Shown: positions 1 to 8,999 of the stretch, piece by piece
How positions within the stretch are numbered: position 1 is the stretch's first letter
How the letters are laid out: every line of letters starts with the position of its first letter
Source of the DNA: Oscillospiraceae bacterium
GTDB taxonomy: Bacteria > Bacillota > Clostridia > Oscillospirales > Ruminococcaceae
DNA: 64,000 nt
Assembly (NCBI GenBank): GCA_009777725.1
Contig: WRLG01000001.1
Location: 180,106 to 244,105, forward strand
Direction: 5' to 3'
Position numbers and translations under genes: made by a program
The notes under the pieces: model-generated
The model's input: the letters and a program-made list of their open reading frames with translations, nothing else
Databases searched by the model: none
What the model was told of the DNA's origin: nothing

Positions 1-140
1 TGCTTCAAGCGACCGCTCGTATTCGACTCGTTCCCGGCGTTTTTTCTTCTCCCGCCATACAGGGCGTTTATATCCTCTGTAAACCGCTTCGGTTACGGGT
101 ATTTTTTGCCCTTGATTTTGATATAATAATCCTTTTTCAT
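1..140 (-). pseudogene. Sigma-70-like mobile-element regulator, 5' end, frameshifted and cut by window edge
   Basis: Reading leftward from the ATG at 138-140, preceded by a GGAGG-type RBS, the frame gives MKKDYYIKIKGKKYP and then a TAA. One base over, the same DNA continues as VTEAVYRGYKRPVWREKKRR and on to the window edge. The two pieces together match the opening of small sigma-70-like proteins of clostridial conjugative elements, which I recall as having a 'KIPVTEEVYR' type start. The break falls at a run of six A; a seventh A would restore KKIPVTEAVYRGYKR. This is either a real frameshift mutation or a homopolymer sequencing error. The upstream leader resembles that of the intact sigma-like gene at 60198. 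Confidence 0.6.
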
Positions 141-269
141 GTTTTCCCTCCTTTCCTCGAAAATTGAGAAAAGTTGGGATTTAGGGGTATTTGGCTATGT
201 AACATTGCCAGTCTGAAATCATAAAAACCTCCGCTCTGCTTTTAAAGCAAGAACGAAGGGACAGCAAAA

Positions 270-309
270 GGAGTGTAACAACAGCTTTAAAAGCTACTTG
301 TTACACTCC
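270..309. other. 40-bp nearly perfect palindrome (hairpin)
   Basis: GGAGTGTAACAA (270-281) is perfectly complementary to TTGTTACACTCC (298-309), and the interior AGCTTT/AAAGCT also pairs, giving an almost continuous long stem. It lies between two leftward genes, in a gene-free stretch (141-468) that otherwise shows only the leader of the 1-140 gene and a weak hairpin. It could be a terminator with a poor T-run, an operator, or a mobile-element end. Confidence 0.5.
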
Positions 310-417
310 TTTGACTAACTTTTTCAAGCCGCAAAATTGTAATAAATATCTGTGATTTTCAATATTAATTTAATTTTATGCAAATAATTAATAAGCTTTT
401 TGGCTTACTTTTTGAGG

Positions 418-455
418 AAAAGAATACGGAATTTTAACTTCCGCAATTCTTTTAT
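418..455. terminator. Imperfect hairpin, possible terminator after the small Xre gene
   Basis: AAAAGAAT-CGGAA pairs with TTCCG-ATTCTTTT around a short loop, just downstream of the leftward Xre gene ending at 469. The T-run is short in both directions, so this is a weak bidirectional terminator at best. Confidence 0.35.
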
Positions 456-468
456 TCCTTAGATTTAT

Positions 469-660
469 TTATTTTATCCGTGAATTCATTCCAGTAATCC
501 CCTGCATTATTTCAATGCTCGGGTTGGTTTTTTTGCTGTTTTCCAGTTCACTCAAATACATTTTTGAGATACCTAACTCCTCCGCCATATCGCCGAGAGT
601 GTATCCGTTCTCTTTTCGTTTATAGTGCAAAAAAGCCCCTAAAGTCAGCATTTTTTTCAT
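469..660 (-). CDS. Small Xre-family helix-turn-helix regulator
   Basis: A 63-residue DNA-binding protein. The segment YTLGDMAEELGISKMYLSEL is a typical Xre/Cro HTH and covers most of the protein, so it is little more than a bare DNA-binding domain. The frame is open for 25 more codons upstream, but only the ATG at 658-660 has a well placed GGAG (8 bases upstream), so I start there. It is divergent from the Xre gene at 839. No effector domain is visible, so target and signal are unknown. A 'KKTNPSIEIMQGI' stretch after the HTH is the usual Xre helix 5 region. Confidence 0.7.
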   Translation of the reverse strand: MKKMLTLGAFLHYKRKENGYTLGDMAEELGISKMYLSELENSKKTNPSIEIMQGITGMNSRIK

Positions 661-793
661 ATCATCTACTCCATAATTTTTCCAACGTATATAATATGTA
701 TTTTTTAAGGGTTCATTACAAGTAAACAGTAGCAAATTAATGGATTATGACGATTAGTTTCGATATTGACTATTATCCTTCCTAAGTAAGCGG

Positions 794-799
794 TATAAT
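794..799 (+). promoter_or_regulatory. Likely -10 box (TATAAT) of the 839 regulator gene
   Basis: A perfect TATAAT sits 40 bases before the start codon. The nearest TTGACT (22-bp spacing) is too far to be a standard -35, so the upstream half is uncertain. Confidence 0.4.
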
Positions 800-838
800 T
801 ATGTTAATGCGTAAATTAATAGCGGGGAGGGTAAACTT

Positions 839-1168
839 ATGAGCTTTCAGAAAAGATTGCGAATATTAAGGTTAAACAGGGGTTTAAAGCAGAAAGAGTT
901 AGCCGAAAAGCTGAATATTGTCAAATCAACAATATCAGCTTATGAATTGGGTAAAATCACGCCGACTGCGGAAAATCTTATAAGTCTTGCAAGATTTTTT
1001 GACGTGTCAACTGATTATCTGTTAGGCGAAAGTGACTACTCACGGAGGATTAGCTCGGATATTGATAATGAAAAAGCATTATTGTCGGAACTGGGGCATA
1101 AAAACTTACTGAAAGATATTCTTTACGGAATACTGTTAAACTATGAGATAATAGAGAAGAAGAAGTAG
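839..1168 (+). CDS. Xre-family transcriptional regulator with C-terminal extension
   Basis: A 109-residue protein with an N-terminal HTH (RLNRGLKQKELAEKLNIVKS, then TISAYELGKITPTAENLISL), the standard Cro/CI fold, followed by the 'FFDVSTDYLLGE' helix that usually closes this domain. The last 45 residues are a charged tail without a recognisable domain. The ATG follows GGGGAGGG at good spacing. It probably represses its own divergent region or nearby mobile genes; this is inferred from the family only. Confidence 0.8.
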   Translation: MSFQKRLRILRLNRGLKQKELAEKLNIVKSTISAYELGKITPTAENLISLARFFDVSTDYLLGESDYSRRISSDIDNEKALLSELGHKNLLKDILYGILLNYEIIEKKK

Positions 1169-1251
1169 GACAGACCAGTCGTTCATAAGCCGTTTAGCTT
1201 AATTTTTTTCTAATCACAGTCGATTAATAATGGATTTTGAAGTTTTTTCAT

Positions 1252-1280
1252 TTGATTTTTGTAAACGCATCTGATAAAAT
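1252..1280 (+). promoter_or_regulatory. Promoter of the 1359 secreted-protein gene
   Basis: TTGATT (1252-1257), a 17-bp spacer, then TAAAAT (1275-1280): a good vegetative promoter about 80 bases before the start codon. A short GC-rich hairpin-forming stretch (GACAAGCCCTGCCCTGC) lies in the leader. Confidence 0.6.
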
Positions 1281-1358
1281 ACATATATAATAATAGTAGG
1301 TCGGGACAAAGGGACAAGCCCTGCCCTGCAAAAATTTTATATAAGGAGCGTATTCAAA

Positions 1359-1763
1359 ATGAAAAGACTTATTTCAGCGATTCTGACATTAAGCATTGTG
1401 ACAGCTTGCGGGACGGGAATGGTTACATCGTCGGCGGTAACACAACAAAACGACTATATTTTCAGCGACGTTAAAAGAGCGGACGCAAATACTTCCTCTA
1501 TTTCTTATTCTTTTTCTTCCTCGGGATTCGGTGCGATTGTTTATATGAAAAGCTCCTGTTCCGGCAGTATTAGTCTTGAGTTGCAGAAAAAGAACGGCAG
1601 CAATTGGAGTTCCGAGGACTCCGCTTCAACATCGTTTACTGACAAAATGTCGTCAAGTGTAAGCAAGACACGGACAAGCGGTAAAGGTACTTATCGTTTG
1701 CAAATAACGGTAACTATTGACGGTCAATCAACGACAAGAACATCAAGCGAGTATACTATTTAG
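1359..1763 (+). CDS. Small secreted serine-rich protein, possible lipoprotein
   Basis: A 134-residue protein. Its N-terminus is an export signal: MKR, then a hydrophobic core (LISAILTLSIVTACG). VTAC is an acceptable lipobox, so it may be lipid-anchored at Cys17; cleavage by signal peptidase I after SSA is the alternative. The mature part is rich in Ser/Thr with alternating beta-strand-like patches (SISYSFSSSGFGAIVYMK, GTYRLQITVTI). The pattern reminds me of small clostridial secreted beta-sandwich proteins of the DUF6147 type, but I cannot confirm this. RBS AAGGAG precedes the ATG. It sits just upstream of a sigma/anti-sigma pair and could be a target or sensor of that system. Confidence 0.65.
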   Translation: MKRLISAILTLSIVTACGTGMVTSSAVTQQNDYIFSDVKRADANTSSISYSFSSSGFGAIVYMKSSCSGSISLELQKKNGSNWSSEDSASTSFTDKMSSSVSKTRTSGKGTYRLQITVTIDGQSTTRTSSEYTI

Positions 1764-1804
1764 CAAAAACCCGTTGCACACATAAAGTTGGGGAGGTGAG
1801 TGTG

Positions 1805-2323
1805 TTGGACAAGGATTTCACAGCAAAAATTTATAAGGATTATCACGACTTTATAAAGCTGACAGTTAAAAATACAATACACTCCTCCGACCCCGATGAT
1901 GTATCTATGTGCATACATGATGTTATTATGGCTGTTGTGGAAAATATCGGATTAGACGAACACCCGAATATACGGGGTTGGCTTGTAAAGACTGCGAAAA
2001 ACATAGCTCGTGATTATAACAGACAAAAGAGCAGAAACCGAGAACACCCCATCGAGCAGATAGATGAAATAGCTCAAGTGAGTGAGTTTACAGATTCGCT
2101 AATTGAAGAGATTGAGTGGGAGCGAATGAATAATCAAAATTACGTTTCAATAATTATGGAATCCGACAGATTGAATGATAATGATGTTATCTTATTCAAT
2201 TTATTGATTGACGGACTTAACGATGAGAAAATAGCAGAAACTTTGGATATATCAAAAGGCGCGGCTTCCGTAAGGCGGTCGCGTTTAAAAATAAAGGTGC
2301 AAAAAATCCTAAATGAAATTTAA
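1805..2323 (+). CDS. ECF-like RNA polymerase sigma factor
   Basis: A protein of about 172 residues with the two-part layout of ECF sigma factors. An N-terminal region 2 contains DDVSMCIHDVIMAVV and GWLVKTAKNIARDYNRQ, matching the 'W...TARNxxxDxxR' region 2.4 pattern. A C-terminal region 4 HTH contains LIDGLNDEKIAETLDISKGA and SVRRSRLKIK. The GTG at 1796 overlaps the GGGGAGG and cannot be the true start; TTG at 1805, eight bases after GGAGG, is the best start. It is directly followed by a membrane protein with anti-sigma features, so the two probably form a sigma/anti-sigma unit that responds to an envelope signal. Confidence 0.8.
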   Translation: MDKDFTAKIYKDYHDFIKLTVKNTIHSSDPDDVSMCIHDVIMAVVENIGLDEHPNIRGWLVKTAKNIARDYNRQKSRNREHPIEQIDEIAQVSEFTDSLIEEIEWERMNNQNYVSIIMESDRLNDNDVILFNLLIDGLNDEKIAETLDISKGAASVRRSRLKIKVQKILNEI

Positions 2324-2354
2324 CTGCATTATACATAAAAAAGGCGGTGAGGTA

Positions 2355-3176
2355 ATGGGGAAATACGATTCTTATTCAGAGGAGGAATTACGCTCTCTTT
2401 TTTTTAAGGGCGAGCTTTCCGCTGAATTAATGACCGAAGAAGACTACACCGCATTATATCAGCAGGAATTAGATTTAGAATTTCCCGATGATGAAATAAT
2501 TGACTTTTGCTTTACGGGATTGTCTAAATTTCCTAAATACAGCGACATATCCGAACAAAATTTTGACATTGACGAGGTTTTAGATGAAGTATATAACCGC
2601 CAAATTGCTATTAAAAGACTAGTGCGTGTTATGGTGGGTTTAACGGCGGCGATATTAGCTGTAATTACTCTGCAAGTAGTATGCTTGGCTTTTGGGTTTG
2701 ATTTGTTCGATTATATCATCAATCGGAATAAGGAGGAAGTCGTTTCAGTCTTAAACCCGAGTTTATCGGAAGCGGAAAATAACGGCGAAGATTATATTGT
2801 GGCAACGGAATACGTTGAAATTGAGGAAATTCCCAACGATGTAATAGAATTAATTCCTCGATATATGTTTGAAAATTTCGATTTTCTGCTTGCGGATTGC
2901 TATTTGTCAGAAGAAATAATCAGTATTTTCGCAGCGTTTTCCGAAAACGATGATTCTATTCTTGCATTAACCATATCTCAATTACTTGAAAGGCAAATTG
3001 AAAAAGATGATAATGGTTACTACGAAACATTTATTATTAACGGTGTTTCCTACGATATTCACACTAATATGGGCGATTATCAAGCGTTTTGGATTAAGGA
3101 CGGGTTCGTTTACAGTCTGCATACCTCGTATCAAGAAATTGAGAAGCTAAAGTCACTTTTAGAAAATTTATATTAA
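2355..3176 (+). CDS. Membrane anti-sigma factor-like protein, DUF4367-type C-terminus
   Basis: A 273-residue protein. The N-terminal ~85 residues are acidic and cytoplasmic-like. One membrane segment follows (VMVGLTAAILAVITLQVVCLAFGFDLF, about residues 88-114), then a ~155-residue extracellular part. The end (NGVSYDIHTNMGDYQAFWIKDGFVYSL) has the signature I associate with DUF4367, a domain common on clostridial anti-sigma factors. The frame extends back to 2313 inside the sigma gene, but the ATG at 2355 has the GGCGGTGAGGT ribosome site. Tight coupling to the sigma factor gene supports the anti-sigma role; the sensed signal is unknown. Confidence 0.72.
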   Translation: MGKYDSYSEEELRSLFFKGELSAELMTEEDYTALYQQELDLEFPDDEIIDFCFTGLSKFPKYSDISEQNFDIDEVLDEVYNRQIAIKRLVRVMVGLTAAILAVITLQVVCLAFGFDLFDYIINRNKEEVVSVLNPSLSEAENNGEDYIVATEYVEIEEIPNDVIELIPRYMFENFDFLLADCYLSEEIISIFAAFSENDDSILALTISQLLERQIEKDDNGYYETFIINGVSYDIHTNMGDYQAFWIKDGFVYSLHTSYQEIEKLKSLLENLY

Positions 3177-3201
3177 AACATATTTTTGTCAATTTTATTA
3201 T

Positions 3202-3233
3202 CCGCTCCTTCTTATTGAGGAGCGGTTTTTGTT
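3202..3233 (+). terminator. Rho-independent terminator after the sigma/anti-sigma operon
   Basis: CCGCTCCT (3202-3209) pairs with AGGAGCGG (3218-3225), followed by TTTTTGTTG. Confidence 0.85.
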
Positions 3234-3365
3234 GCCTTTTTGCACAATATATTTAGTCGAAATTTAGAATTGTATACAAAGTTTAGTATTTTTCTGTAAT
3301 GCCCCCCTCAAAAATACATATATATAGCAGAGACTTTTTTGAAGAAAGGCGGATATGCGGATATA

Positions 3366-3713
3366 ATGAATGAATTTAACGAAGCTGTGGGAAGACGTAT
3401 TCGAGAAACACGAGAAATGCGAGGTGTGAAAAAGGAATGGCTCGCTGAACATCTGGATATAACAAACAAACACCTTTATGACGTTGAAACAGGAAGAAAG
3501 GGGATTTCATTAGAGCGGCTTCACATTTTGTCCGACTTGCTTTGTGTTAGCATAGACTATCTTGTTTCAGGTAGACGGAATGACAGAGGGTATGACAGCA
3601 TTACAGAACTTTTTGATGCTCTAAACAACGATGAGTTAATACGTATCGAAAAAATATTGCGTGCAATTATTGGTCTCTACAAATCCTCGGATGCAGAATA
3701 TGCAAACGTATAA
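3366..3713 (+). CDS. Xre-family regulator
   Basis: A 115-residue protein with an N-terminal HTH: IRETREMRGVKKEWLAEHLD followed by ITNKHLYDVETGRKGISLER and 'LLCVSIDYLVSG', the standard Xre architecture. The 35-residue tail (ITELFDALNNDELIRIEKIL) is helical and could dimerise. The frame is open from a TTG at 3339, but the ATG at 3366 fits the family better; an AAGGCGG lies 13 bases before it, which is long, so the start is not certain. It ends just upstream of the promoter of the giant surface-protein gene and may control it (inference from position only). Confidence 0.75.
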   Translation: MNEFNEAVGRRIRETREMRGVKKEWLAEHLDITNKHLYDVETGRKGISLERLHILSDLLCVSIDYLVSGRRNDRGYDSITELFDALNNDELIRIEKILRAIIGLYKSSDAEYANV

Positions 3714-3722
3714 TTACGTAAA

Positions 3723-3739
3723 TACGGCTAAAAGCCGTA
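3723..3739. terminator. Short hairpin after the 3366 regulator
   Basis: TACGGCT pairs with AGCCGTA, followed by AAAAATAATAGCTTTTAG. There is a weak T-run only on the complementary strand, so efficiency is doubtful. Confidence 0.35.
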
Positions 3740-3760
3740 AAAATAATAGCTTTTAGCGGG

Positions 3761-3789
3761 TTGCATTTGCAAAAAAGGTATGTTATAAT
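3761..3789 (+). promoter_or_regulatory. Promoter of the giant surface protein operon
   Basis: TTGCAT (3761-3766), a 17-bp spacer and a perfect TATAAT (3784-3789), followed by a 71-bp leader that ends in the GGAGG ribosome site of the 3861 gene. Confidence 0.65.
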
Positions 3790-3860
3790 AAAATATAACA
3801 GTATATATTTTGAATTTTTTAAGGCAAAATATATGAATTATAATATGGAGGTTGTAAAAA

Positions 3861-6017
3861 ATGATGAGAAGAAATTATTTAAACAAATTCTTAGCCTGCA
3901 CATTGTCTTTCGCTATGGCTACAAGCGTAGTTCCTTTAGGTTTGCTCAATGGCGGGAGCGGGAGCATTGGCGTTAGTGTGTCCGCAAGCGAATACGCCGA
4001 CATGACCGTGACCTCCGATACTACTTTGACGAGCGACAGAATAGTGGGCAACTTGCGGGTAAACAGCGGAACGCTAAACCTCAATGGTTACACTCTGACT
4101 GTCAAGGGCGATACATATTTGGGCTTAAATACGTCAAATGCTTACATAAATATCAATAAAGGTAAATTATTCGCCGAGGGCGATTTTAGGATAGAACGAA
4201 CAGGGAATACCAATAATTATGGTCGCCTTACGATGCAAAACGTCGAAGATTACGTTTGCGTGTATGGCGATTTTTTTACAAACGCATATTACCAAAGCAC
4301 TATGACCAATGGCATTCTCGAAGTCAAGGGCAATTTTACGCAGAAATATACGAGCGGCGACACAAATAATTTTGCACCAAGCGGAAATCATATGGTGAGA
4401 TTAAGCGGGACGAGCTTGCAGATGGTTAGTTTTGACAGGATTGAATCAAGGTTTAACATTCTTGATATACGAAATTTTTCCAACGAGGGCGTGGCTTTTG
4501 CAACTCCTGTCAACAGCGTGACTTTGAACATAAACGGTTGTAACGTAACATTTTCCGGCGGCGAACGTGCAGGTTGGCGGTTGACAGAGGACGAAACTTT
4601 TAACGGGACTTTGAATTTGGGTTCGGGAACGCTTGATTTGAACGGACACAAATTGACAGTTAAAGGCGGATTATTGCAGTCGGGCGGCGTTGTAAATATC
4701 AACGGCGGCGAGCTTGAAATTGAGGGCGATTACAGAATACAGCGGCTCAATAACGGAAATTACGTCGCAAGTGCGGGAACTTTAAATATGACAAAACCTG
4801 CTGACCTTGTAAAAGTAAACGGTAGCTTTATCACGCAATCGTCAGCTTCACACAGTAATTTACTAGCAGCGGGAACTCTTGAAATAGGCGGGGATTTAAC
4901 GCAAGTTTCGGGCGGTTCAGTGTATAATTTTTACACTTCGGGAACGCACACAGTCGTTCTTAACGGCAACCAAAAACAGAGCGTATCAATCGCAAATAAC
5001 AGTCAGAGCTATTCGAGAATCAACAATCTTAAAATTACGAATACGTCTGATGAGGGCGTTGATTTTGCAAGATATGTTTATATTGTCGGCAACTTACATA
5101 ATACTGATTCTGTCGTAACAACAGGAACGAATATCTATGCCGCAACGAGCATGGTTTTCGCTGATAACGCTTGGAATCATGACATAAGAATAGTTGAGAA
5201 TAGGACTTTAACGGAAGATTTAAGTATCAGTGGTAATTTAATTCTTGATGGCGGGACATTTAATTTGAACGGGAAAACTCTTACTGTCGATGGTTACATT
5301 AATTTGGGGTCAACAACTTTGAACATCAATGGCGGTAATCTTTACGTTGGCGAAAACTTTAATTTTGGGACAGCAAACAGTTTCAGCGGGGGCAGACTTA
5401 CTATGACAAACGTCAACGATTATGTGTTAGTAAACGGCAACTATAACAATTATTCTTATAATTCGTCAAGCGGTTATCTCACGGCGGGAACACTTGAAGT
5501 TAAAGGGAATTTTACACAAAGACAATACTCTACATCTTATCCTTTGGGTTTTTATGCGACGGGCAGCCATAAAGTTGTTTTAAGCGGCGAAAGTTTGCAA
5601 AATGTCAGCTTTGAAAACATCGAATCACGGTTTAATATTCTCGACGTTCAAAATGAAACAGACGAGGGTGTGGCTCTTTTAACTCCCGTTACAATTGTAA
5701 CTCTCATCGACAACGGCAACAAGATTTCATTTTCCGGCAGCGAACGTGCAGGTTGGAAATTAACTGAAGATGAAATAATTACAGGTGATTTAACTCTCGG
5801 CATGGGAGTATTAGACTTCAATGGTCATAAACTCACAATAACAGGCAATTTAATCCAAAGCGGCGGCGTTGTTCTCGTTAACGGCGGTGAGCTTGAGATA
5901 CAGGGCGATTATCGAATCCAAACTTTTAGAAATAATGCGTATTCAAATAGTGCGGGAACTCTTAATATGACTAACACAACCGACCTTGTAAAAGTGAACG
6001 GTAACTTTGTCATGTAA
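3861..6017 (+). CDS. Giant repeat-rich surface protein, N-terminal part (ends at in-frame TAA)
   Basis: A 718-residue N-terminal part of an exported protein. It starts with a signal peptide (FLACTLSFAMATSVVPLGLL). Next come Ser/Thr/Asn/Gly-rich modules built of short strands such as GTLNLNGYTLTVKG and ININKGKLFAEGDF, which look like a beta-solenoid. The modules repeat with a 373-residue period. The frame ends at a TAA at 6015-6017 in FVM-stop-SSTTHNG. The equivalent codon in later copies is CAA (FVTQSSVTHNG, FVMQSS), so a single C-to-T change makes the stop. The region after it continues in the same frame (6018-12677). RBS GGAGG precedes the ATG. Confidence 0.85.
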   Translation: MMRRNYLNKFLACTLSFAMATSVVPLGLLNGGSGSIGVSVSASEYADMTVTSDTTLTSDRIVGNLRVNSGTLNLNGYTLTVKGDTYLGLNTSNAYININKGKLFAEGDFRIERTGNTNNYGRLTMQNVEDYVCVYGDFFTNAYYQSTMTNGILEVKGNFTQKYTSGDTNNFAPSGNHMVRLSGTSLQMVSFDRIESRFNILDIRNFSNEGVAFATPVNSVTLNINGCNVTFSGGERAGWRLTEDETFNGTLNLGSGTLDLNGHKLTVKGGLLQSGGVVNINGGELEIEGDYRIQRLNNGNYVASAGTLNMTKPADLVKVNGSFITQSSASHSNLLAAGTLEIGGDLTQVSGGSVYNFYTSGTHTVVLNGNQKQSVSIANNSQSYSRINNLKITNTSDEGVDFARYVYIVGNLHNTDSVVTTGTNIYAATSMVFADNAWNHDIRIVENRTLTEDLSISGNLILDGGTFNLNGKTLTVDGYINLGSTTLNINGGNLYVGENFNFGTANSFSGGRLTMTNVNDYVLVNGNYNNYSYNSSSGYLTAGTLEVKGNFTQRQYSTSYPLGFYATGSHKVVLSGESLQNVSFENIESRFNILDVQNETDEGVALLTPVTIVTLIDNGNKISFSGSERAGWKLTEDEIITGDLTLGMGVLDFNGHKLTITGNLIQSGGVVLVNGGELEIQGDYRIQTFRNNAYSNSAGTLNMTNTTDLVKVNGNFVM

Positions 6018-8999
6018 TCAAGCACAACTCATAATGGATTGTTGACAGCAGGAACACTCGAAATCGGCGGGAATTTAACGCAAGTTTCGGGCGGTTCAGT
6101 ATATAATTTTTACACTTCGGGAACGCACACAGTTGTTCTTAACGGCAATCAAAAGCAAACTGTATCAATCGCAAATAACAGTCAGAGCTATTCCAGAATC
6201 AACAACTTTAAAATCACGAACACGTCAAGCGACGGCGTTGATTTCGCAAGATATGTTTATGTTGTCGGCAATTTGCATAATACCGAAACACCTCTCACGA
6301 ATGTATACAATCTCTACCCCGCTACGAGTGCGGTCTTTATGGATAATGCTTGGAATCATGACTTGATAATAAACGACAACAGGACTTTGACGGAAGATTT
6401 GACAATCGGCGGCACACTCCTGCTTACCGGGGGAACGCTTAACATCAACGGCAAAAATCTGACAATAGGAGGCAATTTCAATTTCGGGACAGCAAACAGT
6501 TTCAGCGGGGGCAGACTTACTATGACAAACGTCAACGATTATGTGTTAGTAAACGGCGACTATAACAATTATTCTTATAATTCGTCAAGCGGCTATCTCA
6601 CGGCGGGAACGCTTGAAGTTAAAGGGAATTTCACACAAAGACAATACTCTACATCTTATCTCCTGGGCTTTTATGCGACAGGTAGTCACAGGGTTATTTT
6701 AAGCGGCGAAAGCTTGCAAAGTGTCAGCTTTGAAAGTATCGAATCACGCTTTAATATTCTTGAAATACAAAATGAATCAGACGAGGGTGTGGCTCTTGTA
6801 ACTCCAGTTACAATCATAGCTCTCATCGACAACGGTAACAAGATTTCATTTTCCGGCGGCGAACGTGCAGGTTGGAAATTATCCGAAGATGAAGTCATAG
6901 TAGGTGATTTAACTCTTGGCTTGGGTACTCTTGATTTGAACGGTCATAAATTGATGATAACAGGAAACTTAATTCAAAGCGGCGGCATTATCTTAATTAA
7001 TGGCGGTGAATTGGAGGTGCAGGGCGATTATCGTATCCAAACTTTTAGAAATAATACATATTCAAGCAGTTCCGGGACTTTGAATATGACAAATAGTGCT
7101 GATACCGTAAAGGTTTTCGGTAACTTTGTTACGCAATCAAGCGTAACCCATAATGGACTGTTGACGGCAGGAACACTTGAAATAGGCGGAAATCTAACGC
7201 AAGTTTCGGGTGGTTCAGTATATAATTTTTATACTTCGGGAACGCACACATTAGTTCTTAACGGCAATCAGAAACAAACAGTATCAATAGCAAACAACAG
7301 TCAGAGCTATTCAAGAATTAACAATCTTAAAATCACGAACACGTCAAGTGACGGCGTTGATTTTGCAAGATATGTTTACGTTGTCGGCAATTTGCATAAT
7401 ACCGAAACACCTCTCACGAATGTATACAATCTCTACCCCGCTACTAGTGCGGTCTTTGTAGACAATACTTGGAATCATGACTTGGTAATAAATGACAACA
7501 GAACCTTAGCAGAAGATTTGCACATCGGCGGAACACTTCTTCTTACAGGCGGAACGCTTAACATCAACGGCAAAAATCTGACAATAGGCGGCAATTTCAA
7601 TTTCGGGACAGCAAACAGTTTCAGCGGGGGCAGACTTACAATGACAAATGCCGCAGACTATGTTTTAGTAAACGGCGACTATAACAATTACTCTTATAAT
7701 TCGTCAAGCGGTTATCTCACGGCGGGAACACTTGAAGTTAAAGGAAATTTTACACAAAAACAATACTCTACATCTTATCTCCTGGGCTTTTATGCTACAG
7801 GTAGCCACAGAGTCATTTTAAGCGGCGAAAGTTTGCAAAATGTTAGCTTTGAAAGCATCGAATCACGGTTTAATATTCTTGAAATACAAAATGAATCAGA
7901 AGAAGGCGTTAAGCTTTTAACTCCCGTCACAATCGTAACTCTCATCGACAACGGCAATGCCATCTCGTTTTCAAGCGACGAACGTGCAGGTTGGAAATTA
8001 ACCGAAGATGAAACTATAACAGGCGATTTAACTCTTGGTTTAGGAACGCTTGACTTGAATGGTCATAAACTTACAATAACAGGCAATTTAACCCAAAGTG
8101 GTGGCATTGCCTTAATCAACGGCGGAGAGCTTGAGGTACATGGCGATTATAGAATTCAAACTTTTAGAAATAATGCGTATTCAAATAGTTCAGGCACTTT
8201 GAATATGACAAATAATGCTGATACCGTAAAGGTCTTCGGTAACTTTGTCATGCAATCAAGCATTTCACACAACAATTTGTTAGCAGCAGGTACGCTTGAA
8301 ATAGGCGGAAACTTAACGCAAATCGGAGGAAACGCCAACAACTTTTACACTTCGGGAATCCATACAGTTATCCTCAACGGTAACCAAAAACAAGTCGTAT
8401 CTATCTCAAATAATTCAAGCAGTCAATCAAGGATTAACAATCTTAAAATCACGAATACATCTGTTGATGGAGTAGATTTTTCACGTCAAACTTATGTTGT
8501 CGGTAGTTTGCATAATACTGATTCTATTGTAACAAACAGTTTTAATCTCTATGCCGCAACAAGTATGATTTTTGCGGATAATGCTTGGAATCATGACATC
8601 AGAATAAGCGACAACAGGACATTGACGGACGATTTAAACATCGGCGGTTCGCTCCTGCTTGCGGGAGGAACTCTGAATATCAACGGCAAAAATCTGACAA
8701 TAGGCGGCAATTTCAATTTCGGGACAGCAAACAGTTTCAGCGGGGGCAGACTTACAATGACAAATGCCGCAGACTATGTTTTAGTAAACGGCGACTATAA
8801 CAATTACTCTTATAATTCGTCAAACGGCTATCTTACCGCCGGAACGCTTGAAGTTAAAGGGCATTTCACGCAAAAACAATACTCTACATCTTATCCTCTG
8901 GCTTTTTATGCAACAGGAACACACAAAACAATCCTAAGCGGCAACAGACTTCAACACATCTCCTTTGAAAGCACATCATCAAAATTTAACATCTTAGAA
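4252..8999 (+). repeat. Tandem ~1119-bp coding repeats (373 residues each)
   Basis: The block CAGCAAACAGTTTCAGCGGG begins at 5371, 6490, 7609 and 8725, giving periods of 1119, 1119 and 1116 bp. A more diverged first unit lies before 5371. Long stretches between copies are almost identical at the DNA level, so homologous recombination could change copy number and assembly may be unreliable here. Confidence 0.9.
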
